Shown here piece after piece: positions 55,205-61,496 of a stretch of 61,496 nucleotides of DNA. How positions within the stretch are numbered: the stretch's first letter is position 1; each line of letters begins with the position of its first letter. The translations under genes were made by a program, and so were the position numbers. The notes below the pieces were generated by a model. That model ran no database searches, was not told the origin of the DNA, and saw only the letters and a program-made list of their open reading frames with translations. The stretch comes from a bacterium (GTDB lineage Bacteria; Actinomycetota; Acidimicrobiia; Spongiisociales; Spongiisociaceae): NCBI GenBank assembly GCA_026710435.1, contig JAPOQZ010000261.1, positions 1 to 61,496 on the forward strand, written 5' to 3'.

Positions 55205-56145
55205 AGATCTGCTTCCAGCGCCTGCAGGTCCGCGGACTCTGCCTTGACGACGGCCAGGGCCTCGGGCGGGAGCGGACCGTAGGGCTTGCGGGGAGCACCG
55301 GTCCGGGCACCACCGAGACCGGCGATGGCGTTTAGGTAGCCGTGCTCGTAGCTAAGCATCGAAGGCATGCCGGGTCGCCGGATGGCAGCCGAGAACCGCT
55401 GGAGCGCCGCGAAGGCGCTCCGCACCCACGGATCGTTGTGGTTGCCCTTCCGGCACTGCTCGATGAAGCGGGTTCCGGTCTTGAGTCCCGCCCAGCTGAA
55501 TATGCCGGTTGCGCCGGCTGCGCCGAGCATCGAGGCGTGGAAGAAGGCCGGGTCGTTACCGCTGAACACGTTGACCCGGTCGCAAATCGTCAGGAGGATC
55601 TCGTCGAAGTGCGGCAGGGCCGTGTTGGACTCCTTGATGGCTTTGATGTTGGTGATGTCGAGGAGCCGCTCCCACATCCTGGCCGTGAGGTTCATGCCGT
55701 TCAGCGGCGAGTAGTTGTAGAGCATCAGCGCCATGTCGCCGTCGAGTGACTCGGCCACCTCCACGAAGAATCGCAGCGCCCAATCCCTGGTAACAGGAAG
55801 GGCGTAAGGGGCGGCCAGCATCGAACCGTCGGCGCCTGCCCTCTCCGCAACGCGGGCCCGCCGTACGGCCTCTCGCTGGTAGGAGGCGGTACTGCCCACC
55901 ACGACCGCGATGCCACCCCTGTGTCCCGTTTCCACCGCCAACTCGCAGACCGCGTCGAACTCCCGTTCCGAGACGCTGGTCATCTGCCCCATCGATCCGA
56001 ACACTATGCATCCCGGGGCGCCCGATGCTGCTACAAGCTCGATGCTGCGGCGGACCCCCTCCATATCGATCTCCTGATCGTCGTCGAGGCTCAGTGGGAT
56101 CAGCGGGAACAAACCCTCCAAGGGCTTGCGGATGAACTCGGGCAT
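55201..56145 (-). CDS. Dihydrodipicolinate synthase family aldolase/lyase
   Basis: 314-aa TIM-barrel Schiff-base enzyme. The catalytic lysine is in TNIKAIKESN and the tyrosine in LMLYNYSP. GSMGQMTSVSEREF replaces the GTTGE of true DapA, so it probably splits or forms another 2-oxo acid. It is coupled to the ornithine cyclodeaminase-like gene by a 4-base overlap. Candidate substrates are 4-hydroxy-2-oxo acids, but this is open. Confidence 0.85.
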   Translation of the reverse strand: MPEFIRKPLEGLFPLIPLSLDDDQEIDMEGVRRSIELVAASGAPGCIVFGSMGQMTSVSEREFDAVCELAVETGHRGGIAVVVGSTASYQREAVRRARVAERAGADGSMLAAPYALPVTRDWALRFFVEVAESLDGDMALMLYNYSPLNGMNLTARMWERLLDITNIKAIKESNTALPHFDEILLTICDRVNVFSGNDPAFFHASMLGAAGATGIFSWAGLKTGTRFIEQCRKGNHNDPWVRSAFAALQRFSAAIRRPGMPSMLSYEHGYLNAIAGLGGARTGAPRKPYGPLPPEALAVVKAESADLQALEADL

Positions 56146-56149
56146 GTCT

Positions 56150-57256
56150 TCAGTTCCTTGTGATCAGGCGGTCATACAACTCCAGCAGCACCCGGCAGCG
56201 TCGGGGTAGCTCATCGAAGGTCACCGCTTCGCAGCGGTAGCCGATGCTCTCCATCGCGGCGCGTGCCTCGCCAGTGTAAACGACGGCGCCGTCAGCCTCG
56301 ATGCGTTCGATGGCGTCGAAGCGGGCCGCGGCCTCGTTGGTGGTAACCGCCTCTTCGGGCGAGACGCCGTCCGGCAGGTCCAGCTCGATCCGGCCACCGC
56401 CTACCTTCGCCGGATACCCGCCGGGTAGCCCCAGCGGACCTGAGACATGCGTTTTCACAGGTTCCGAGCCGATCAATGCCACGGCATTCTTCACGGCCGA
56501 GGCCGCGAACAGGGAAAAGCAGTCGGTCCGGCCCCACACGATAGGTTCCGGCCACGACGACAGGATCGCCGCGAGGTCGTAGCCGGAGGTCACGTCCCTC
56601 CCCCGGACGGTCAGCTGGAAGTGGTGCGGAACGACCGAAGCACCGTAGGCCATCAGCGCGTGCGAGCCCACGAGCCGCACGTCCACTGTGTCTGCGTGCT
56701 CCCCGGTTGCCTCCATCGCGTAGCCCAGCACGGCGGCGGCGGACACCTCGACGTTCCCGGCGCCGGCTATGGGACCGTGCCCGAAACGGGCCCAGATCGC
56801 CGCGTTCACGACGTCGGGGAATGCGGCATTGACGATGAGGGTCTGTACTCCGGCCATCTCGGTGGCGCGGACCAACTGCGTGGCGGGCATCAGGTGCCAC
56901 GGCAACCACAAGCTGAACGTGGCGGCCCGGATCTCGGCTCGAAGACCATCGTCGATGTCGGCGTTCATGAACCTGCGAGGTGACTGGACGGTCGCAGAGT
57001 GCAGGACCACGTCGGGACGGACCCGGGCCAGGAAGCGGGCAGTGGCATCCTCGTCCGCCAAGTCCAACGTATGGTGCTCGAATCGCTTGTTGTGACCCTG
57101 GAAGATGGCGCCGAGCCGGGCCAGGCTCACCCGCGACGGACCCGACGAGGGGCTGCGCTTCACGGTCACGATACGGTCAACCTCGGGGGTGCGGGCCAGG
57201 AACTCCAGGGCCCACCCACCCAGGTCCCCCACCCCCGTTAGAAGTATGGTGGTCAC
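56150..57256 (-). CDS. NAD(P)-binding Rossmann protein, saccharopine dehydrogenase-like
   Basis: 368 aa. The N-terminus ILLTGVGDLGGWALEFLART is a dinucleotide-binding fold, followed by DVVLHSATVQSPRR. The rest looks like an extended SDR or a saccharopine/homospermidine-type dehydrogenase but has no clear catalytic YxxxK. The gene lies four bases before the DHDPS-like start and 22 after the SnoaL-like stop, in one operon. Function unknown; a redox role on the cluster substrate is inferred. Confidence 0.7.
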   Translation of the reverse strand: MTTILLTGVGDLGGWALEFLARTPEVDRIVTVKRSPSSGPSRVSLARLGAIFQGHNKRFEHHTLDLADEDATARFLARVRPDVVLHSATVQSPRRFMNADIDDGLRAEIRAATFSLWLPWHLMPATQLVRATEMAGVQTLIVNAAFPDVVNAAIWARFGHGPIAGAGNVEVSAAAVLGYAMEATGEHADTVDVRLVGSHALMAYGASVVPHHFQLTVRGRDVTSGYDLAAILSSWPEPIVWGRTDCFSLFAASAVKNAVALIGSEPVKTHVSGPLGLPGGYPAKVGGGRIELDLPDGVSPEEAVTTNEAAARFDAIERIEADGAVVYTGEARAAMESIGYRCEAVTFDELPRRCRVLLELYDRLITRN

Positions 57257-57278
57257 GCCGGCTACGCCGTGGGCGTCG

Positions 57279-57737
57279 CTACGGGCGGCGGCCGATGGGA
57301 TGCATGGTCGACCGGTGGAAGTTCTTCATGCCCGCAACCTTGAGCACGAACTCTGCGATCTTCCAGCCGCCGGACGTGCGGCGGAAGCGGCAGTGGTACT
57401 GGCCCCACATCTCGCCGTCCTCTCCACTCGAGCGGTAGGTATGCCAGGCGTATACATAGGCCACGCCGCTGGCCGAGTCCGGTCCGTCCGAGCGGATCAT
57501 CATGTTGGTGATGTGGTGGGCCGATGAGGAGAACAGGTTGGTCAGACCGGGCTCGATGGAGGCGACGATCCTGTCCCGCCCCACGATGTTGGGGAACTCC
57601 GGGCCATAGTCGATGACCGCGTCGTCGGTGAACAGAGTCGCCACCGACTCCGGTTCGTTGCGGTCGAAATGCCACGCGTAGCCGTAAAGAAGGTCGACGA
57701 TGGCGGCCCGATCCGCAGGGTCGATCGTGGAGGTCAT
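57279..57737 (-). CDS. SnoaL-like / nuclear transport factor 2 family protein
   Basis: 152 aa, a single NTF2-like cone fold. Marks are LLYGYAWHFDRNEPESVATLF, IDYGPEF, SAHHITNM and YHCRFRRTSGGWKI. Members include dehydratases, isomerases and aromatic dioxygenase small subunits. ATG 57737 was chosen because the family starts there. It is the first gene of the five-gene minus-strand operon that ends at 53.8 kb, and divergent from the VOC gene. Confidence 0.82.
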   Translation of the reverse strand: MTSTIDPADRAAIVDLLYGYAWHFDRNEPESVATLFTDDAVIDYGPEFPNIVGRDRIVASIEPGLTNLFSSSAHHITNMMIRSDGPDSASGVAYVYAWHTYRSSGEDGEMWGQYHCRFRRTSGGWKIAEFVLKVAGMKNFHRSTMHPIGRRP

Positions 57738-57818
57738 CCTGTTATCCTCTCGCTCCGGAACTTTGACGATACCGGCTCGGCGCGCGCAGGCCGCCACAGG
57801 CCAGGTTGGAGAGACGCG

Positions 57819-58292
57819 ATGGCCGACGAAGCAGCGATCCGCGACGATCTCTGGTCGCGAACGTACCAGGTAGGGGTGGTGGTACGTGACATCGAGAAAG
57901 CCACCCGGTTCTACGAGCGGCTCGGTATCGGTCCGTTCGTGGAGGGACCTTCCGCCCATGCCCTGGAGCGCAAGATCTACGGCAAGGACTCGCCCGACGC
58001 CGAGGTGAAGGGCCTGATCACCCAGATGGGACCCATCGAGTTCGAACTTCTCCAGCCCGTGTCCGGCAACAGCATCCAGGCCGAGTTCCTGGAGAAACAC
58101 GGCGAGGGGGTGATCCACCTCTGCGCCCACACGGACGACCTGGACCGTGACGTGGCGGAATTGACGGCGCTCGGGTTGCGTGTGATCTCGTCAGCGGTAC
58201 TCGCCGACGGGGGCAAGTTCGCCTACTTCGACACCCGGGAGGTCGGAGGGCTGATCCTGGAGTTGTTCCAGACGGGCAGCGACTGGAAGTGA
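57819..58292 (+). CDS. VOC (glyoxalase/bleomycin resistance) superfamily protein
   Basis: 157 aa with two beta-alpha-beta-beta-beta modules. YQVGVVVRDIEKATRFYERLG holds the first metal-ligand region, GPIEFELLQPVSG and HLCAHTDDLDRDVAEL the middle ligands, and GLILELFQ the last glutamate. It resembles methylmalonyl-CoA epimerase and related isomerases, an appealing link to the mutase in this window, but other VOC enzymes look the same. GGAGAG precedes ATG 57819. Confidence 0.8.
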   Translation: MADEAAIRDDLWSRTYQVGVVVRDIEKATRFYERLGIGPFVEGPSAHALERKIYGKDSPDAEVKGLITQMGPIEFELLQPVSGNSIQAEFLEKHGEGVIHLCAHTDDLDRDVAELTALGLRVISSAVLADGGKFAYFDTREVGGLILELFQTGSDWK

Positions 58293-58482
58293 CATAGCCT
58301 CGCCTGCGGATATCGTCGGCGGGCCGAGTGGCCGCGACCAGCGGCAGGTGATGAACCACGGACTCCGGACGCGGAGTTCGGGGCATGCACTCCCCTGGTA
58401 GATTGCTGCTGCACTCCCCCGGGGCTGCGGAACGCGAGGGTGCGACCAATCGACTGTGGACTGATACGGAGGTGACCACAAA

Positions 58483-59154
58483 ATGAGTGACTACGCGCGG
58501 GTCGAGATCGCCCAACCCGAATTGAAGGAACTGGCGGACGCCATCGACGACGCGCCCGGCGACCGCTTGGCGAGAACCAAGCTGAAGCACGACCTCGAGG
58601 GGGAACTCCGCTACATGGAGCGGTACCGCGAGTTGGCCGGCGACGATCCCATCCAGATCGGTTGGGACGCCAACGAGGCCGAGTTCCATGCCAAGACCAA
58701 GATCTTCTCCGTGCTGGCCGACGCCATGGAATTCGAACTCGGGAAGGAAGAAGGCCGGGCCGCGGTGGCCAGAGCGCGCAAGCGGCAGGGCGACCAGATG
58801 GGCGCTGACATGGCGGCGAAGGTCCGGGAGAAGGGCGAGCCCCTGAACCTCGACAACTTCTTCAAAGTGTTCTGGAGCTATTTCCAGTGGTCCCCCAAGT
58901 TCGACACCGAGCGGTACTTCGACGACGAAGGCACCATGGTCAAATACGTCCTGCGCCTCAACTGCCCGATCGGCGACTACCTGCGCGACAACGCGCCCGA
59001 CGTCGAGTTCTCGTCGAACTTCTGCGACCTTGACGAGCACATCGCTCTCGCCTACAACCCCAACATCCGCTACTCGCGCAAGCGCTGGGTTCCGGGCGGC
59101 TACCAGTTCAGCGAGTTGGTCTGGGAATTGGACGCCGAGGGCGTGATCACCTGA
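58483..59154 (+). CDS. Putative L-2-amino-thiazoline-4-carboxylate hydrolase-like protein
   Basis: 223 aa, no signal peptide. The C-terminal third carries the pattern of the ATC-hydrolase domain: NCPIGDYLRD, NFCDLDEHIALAYNPNI and a final GGYQFSELVWEL. The last cysteine of that domain is replaced by Gln-Phe. The known enzyme opens a cyclic sulfur-nitrogen ring on the way to cysteine; many relatives act on unknown compounds. A purine-rich GGAGGTG precedes ATG 58483. It is co-directional with the alcohol dehydrogenase 35 bases downstream. Confidence 0.6.
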   Translation: MSDYARVEIAQPELKELADAIDDAPGDRLARTKLKHDLEGELRYMERYRELAGDDPIQIGWDANEAEFHAKTKIFSVLADAMEFELGKEEGRAAVARARKRQGDQMGADMAAKVREKGEPLNLDNFFKVFWSYFQWSPKFDTERYFDDEGTMVKYVLRLNCPIGDYLRDNAPDVEFSSNFCDLDEHIALAYNPNIRYSRKRWVPGGYQFSELVWELDAEGVIT

Positions 59155-59189
59155 GCCACCCGACTCCCGTTAGCTGAGAGGCATATCCC

Positions 59190-60239
59190 GTGCGTGCTCT
59201 GTCGATGTACGAGGGGGGAAGGTTCGAACTTGAGGAGATCCCCATACCGGAGCGTCCTCCTGGCTGGGCCCTGATCCGCTCCATCGCTTCGGCCGCCGGC
59301 TTGTTCCAGGCCCAGATGGCGGCCGGGATGCTCGACACCAACGGTTTCCCCCGCATCCTGGGACACGAGATCATCGGCGAAGTGGTCGAGGTCTCGTCCG
59401 ATGCCGCTCCCCAGAGGGGGACCATCGTGGTCGTCGACGCCGTTGTCGGCTGTGGGGTGTGCGAGTGGTGCATCCGCGGCGACGAGATGATCTGCCCATG
59501 GATGCGCCATCTAGGCATCAACATCGACGGGGGCTACGCCGACTACGCGATAGTTCCCGAGTCCCATATCTTCCGCATCGCACCCGAGACGCCGATAACC
59601 GAAGCCGTGATGCTGGGATCGGCCCTTCCCGCTTCTGTGCACGCCACACGACGCTCGCCGGTGCGGGGCGGCTCGAAAGTCATCGTCACCGGTGTGGGCA
59701 GTATCGGCCTGACCCTGTGCCAGGTCGTGAAGGCGATGGGCGCCACCACCGTGGTAGCCGTAGACGTCTCCGACGCCCGCCTCGAGGCGGCCGGTCCGTG
59801 GATCGACGGCGCGGTAAATGTCTCCGGCCTGGAACCGGCCCAGGCCGACGATCTGGTCCTGGAAGCTGTCGGTTCGACCCACGGCGCCGATGTGGTCTTC
59901 GAAGCCGCCGGCCGGGTCATGAGCGTGGACCTGGCTATCCGGACCGTCCGGAGGGGAGGCACCGTGCTGCTCATGGGCATCTGCGACGGCCCGACCAGCC
60001 TGTCCTTCGACAGCTACCTGGCCGAATTCCTCTCTCGGGAGGTTTCGCTGGTCACCACGTTTGGGTTCAACAGGCAGGACTTCGTAGTGGGCAACGCCCT
60101 CCATGCGGCGGGGGATCTCGACCTCACCGCGCTGACCGGCGCCACCGTTACCCTCGAGCAGGTACCGGCGGCACTGGAACGCATCGCCAGGGAAGGAACG
60201 GACGGCAAGCGGCTCGTCGTCGACGTCGCGATCCCGTAG
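59190..60239 (+). CDS. Zinc-dependent alcohol dehydrogenase (MDR family)
   Basis: 349 aa. The catalytic zinc site would use the GHEIIGEV His-Glu pair; the first ligand, usually Cys in a GxCGTD segment, is replaced (ASAAGLFQAQ), so the active site is altered. The structural zinc set is partial (GCGVCEWCIRGDEMIC). The NAD domain shows VTGVGSIGLTLCQ. The gene is downstream of the ATC-hydrolase-like gene. It probably oxidises an alcohol or amino alcohol, or acts as a quinone or enoyl reductase instead. Its stop is followed by a hairpin region. Confidence 0.82.
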   Translation: MRALSMYEGGRFELEEIPIPERPPGWALIRSIASAAGLFQAQMAAGMLDTNGFPRILGHEIIGEVVEVSSDAAPQRGTIVVVDAVVGCGVCEWCIRGDEMICPWMRHLGINIDGGYADYAIVPESHIFRIAPETPITEAVMLGSALPASVHATRRSPVRGGSKVIVTGVGSIGLTLCQVVKAMGATTVVAVDVSDARLEAAGPWIDGAVNVSGLEPAQADDLVLEAVGSTHGADVVFEAAGRVMSVDLAIRTVRRGGTVLLMGICDGPTSLSFDSYLAEFLSREVSLVTTFGFNRQDFVVGNALHAAGDLDLTALTGATVTLEQVPAALERIAREGTDGKRLVVDVAIP

Positions 60240-60303
60240 GAGGGGCGCAAGGCCCGCACTACGGCGGTCTGTTACTGGACGACCCCGCAAGAGTCGCTTC
60301 TCG

Positions 60304-60323
60304 CCACCCTCCTTGGAGGGTGG
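60304..60323 (+). terminator. Perfect 9-bp stem hairpin downstream of the alcohol dehydrogenase
   Basis: CCACCCTCC (60304-60312) pairs with 60315-60323 over a 2-base loop, 65 bases after the stop. No U tract follows, so it is a terminator-like or protein-binding palindrome. Confidence 0.45.
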
Positions 60324-60490
60324 TAGTGGGAAACTCCCTTCCGGCCAGTCGTCCGATGGCTAACTACCTGGTCGGCGGACTGCCGGCCGACCAAGAACCC
60401 GTCTTCCATCCGCCCCCCTAGTCGCGCTTCCGGACCCGGGCCCGATCAGCGCCTTGACCCTTCCGGCGCCATGGTTGGGCAGGGAGTACG

Positions 60491-60596
60491 TAGGAAGGTG
60501 CCGACCAATGACGATTGCTCGGGCCTTGCAGCCCGCCCACCCAGGAATCATGCCGACGATTGGCAGGCCGCTGATGGATTGCTCAGCACCCTCCTA
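60491..60596. repeat. Family A MITE-like repeat, long form (A5)
   Basis: 106 bp with 19-bp terminal inverted repeats (60491-60509 and 60578-60596). The interior has two CAATCGTC-type direct repeats; deleting between them yields exactly the short forms A1 and A4. It lies in the 668-base non-coding stretch 60240-60907. Confidence 0.8.
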
Positions 60597-60620
60597 GTCG
60601 GTCGCTCCCGGCCGCTGGTC

Positions 60621-60700
60621 CCTTAGAATGTAGACTTAGCCCTGTGACACCATTCTGAACATGTTAACATCATTTATCATCCTCATGAGAGGAACAGCGG
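60621..60700 (+). promoter_or_regulatory. AT-rich patch with palindromes in a 300-base gap
   Basis: A perfect 10-bp palindrome ATGTTAACAT (60661-60670) and a GAATG/CATTC inverted pair (60626-60630, 60651-60655) lie in the only AT-rich stretch between repeat A5 and the small genes. It could be an operator with a promoter; TATCAT (60675-60680) is -10-like but lacks a good -35. Confidence 0.35.
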
Positions 60701-60907
60701 CCTTGAAGATGGACACCAGTCGGGATTAGTCGGGACGATGGACACCTCACCAATGCCGCGCCGGGCCGAGCGAGTAGCTCCCGTCAAGCCTCCGTCTTCC
60801 CCCGGGAACAGAACAGGGGGCGGACTACCAGAGGCCGGCCGCCGCTCCTTGCAGAGCCCCAGGCCAGACATGAGACCGGCCGGACCGCGACACCTGAGAC
60901 CGTGGCC

Positions 60908-61108
60908 ATGCTGACAGCGGGTCGTCCGCCAAACGGTAGCGTCCGAGCCCGCAGGGTCGCGTACTTCGTCGCGCTGATTCGGAGTTACCCGGACATCACC
61001 CGCGACGAACTCCAGGAAACGCTCGGCTGGTCCGATGACGACATGGATCAGTTACTGGCAGATTTTCGAGTCCTGTCCATGGAATTGAGCACGCTCGGTG
61101 GTCCATGA
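60908..61108 (+). CDS. Small winged-helix-like protein, 66 aa
   Basis: A helix-turn-helix-like pattern runs through RVAYFVALIRSYPDI, then TRDELQETLGWSDDDMDQLL, so DNA binding is plausible. GTG 60902 two codons upstream is an alternative start. The stop overlaps the ATG of the next gene (ATGA), so the pair is co-translated. No family is recognised. Confidence 0.55.
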   Translation: MLTAGRPPNGSVRARRVAYFVALIRSYPDITRDELQETLGWSDDDMDQLLADFRVLSMELSTLGGP

Positions 61109-61359
61109 GCGAGGTTTGGCAGGTCTCGATCAGCGCACTCGCGGCTATCTCGCTTATCGCGAATATCTTCTTCCTCTGGTGGAACAAACGTGGGAAGAGA
61201 GAGGCAACACTGTCGGCCACGTTGCTCAACCTGATCAAGTCCGCGTCCGCTCTGACCGAAGAAGCCGACAAGGCGCGTCGAGAAGCCGAGGCCGCCAGGC
61301 GACAGATCAAACAAGACCAAGCAGCCCTACGCCGCTGGCAAGAACCTCCGCCGCTCTAG
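61105..61359 (+). CDS. Small membrane protein with coiled coil, 84 aa
   Basis: One N-terminal membrane helix (about residues 8-25, ISALAAISLIANIFFLWW) is followed by a basic patch and a long charged helix (about 45-78, EEADKARREAEAARRQ) that should form a coiled coil. It is translated from an ATGA overlap with the small winged-helix gene, suggesting a DNA-binding protein with a membrane partner. The stop codon is the first three bases of repeat B3, so the original C-terminus may have been changed by that insertion. Confidence 0.6.
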   Translation: MSEVWQVSISALAAISLIANIFFLWWNKRGKREATLSATLLNLIKSASALTEEADKARREAEAARRQIKQDQAALRRWQEPPPL

Positions 61360-61496
61360 CCTTGATTCTTCATGTTTCCAGACACACCCACGGCAACAGG
61401 CCACATCAACCACATGATCGTGACTGGGCCTGGCTTCACCCGACGGGTGAAGGTCCCGCCGGGCCGAGACGGGATTGTGGAAATGGCCGTAGTCCC
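61357..61496. repeat. Family B MITE-like repeat, cut by the window end (B3)
   Basis: It starts TAGCCTTGATTCTTCATG and is very close to the reverse complement of B1 (9036-9243) over its first 120 bases; the right end lies beyond the window. Confidence 0.75.

Overview
GC-rich DNA (roughly two thirds G+C) from an actinobacterium, most plausibly an uncultured member of the Acidimicrobiia. The pointers are F420 biosynthesis (a CofC-like enzyme) with two F420-type luciferase-fold oxidoreductases, an LpdA-type quinone reductase with a single active-site cysteine, a biotin ligase/acyl-CoA carboxylase block, SpoIID/LytB and LCP wall proteins, many 4-base start/stop overlaps, and GTG/TTG and apparently leaderless starts. 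The taxonomy is inference. No rRNA, tRNA, CRISPR array or transposase gene was seen.

The most notable content is at 4.2-16.5 kb: a nearly complete coenzyme M (CoM)-dependent epoxide carboxylation locus. It encodes epoxyalkane:CoM transferase (xecA), R- and S-2-hydroxypropyl-CoM dehydrogenases (xecD, xecE) and 2-oxopropyl-CoM reductase/carboxylase (xecC). The diagnostic catalytic residues are visible in XecA, XecD and XecC. A translationally coupled minus-strand operon (302-aa unknown protein, XcbC-like lyase, XcbD-like PLP enzyme, 62-aa zinc-ribbon protein) looks like a CoM biosynthesis unit. It has no recognisable phosphosulfolactate synthase. A two-subunit CoA-transferase and an NDP-forming acyl-CoA synthetase lie between xecE and xecC and could activate the acetoacetate product. 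The alkene monooxygenase that would feed the route is not in the window.

Layout. 0.4-4.1 kb: nucleotide-sugar epimerase, UDP-sugar dehydrogenase, LCP ligase. 4.2-16.5 kb: CoM/epoxide locus. 16.6-20.4 kb: nucleotidyltransferase-HEPN fusion, F420 oxidoreductase, dienelactone hydrolase, BirA. 20.8-27.8 kb: acyl-CoA carboxylase, LpdA, methylmalonyl-CoA mutase (propionyl-CoA metabolism). 27.8-36.0 kb: PASTA penicillin-binding protein, sirtuin, rhodanese-E1 fusion, sugar transferase, leucyl aminopeptidase. 36.3-49.4 kb: cell-surface glycosylation, including a 1992-aa internally duplicated glycosyltransferase and two GT-C-like membrane proteins. 49.7-60.2 kb: MFS transporter, CofC and a catabolic cluster (SDR, F420 oxidoreductase, RidA, Nfu, ornithine cyclodeaminase-like, DHDPS-like, Rossmann protein, SnoaL-like, VOC, ATC-hydrolase-like, zinc alcohol dehydrogenase). 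60.9-61.4 kb: two small overlapping genes.

Four kinds of repeat are scattered between genes: family A (56- and about 105-bp MITE-like inverted repeats), family B (about 208-269 bp MITE-like), family C (two copies of a probable structured RNA with its own promoter) and a 106-bp direct repeat. At three places the terminal TAG of a family A or B element is the stop codon of the adjoining gene.
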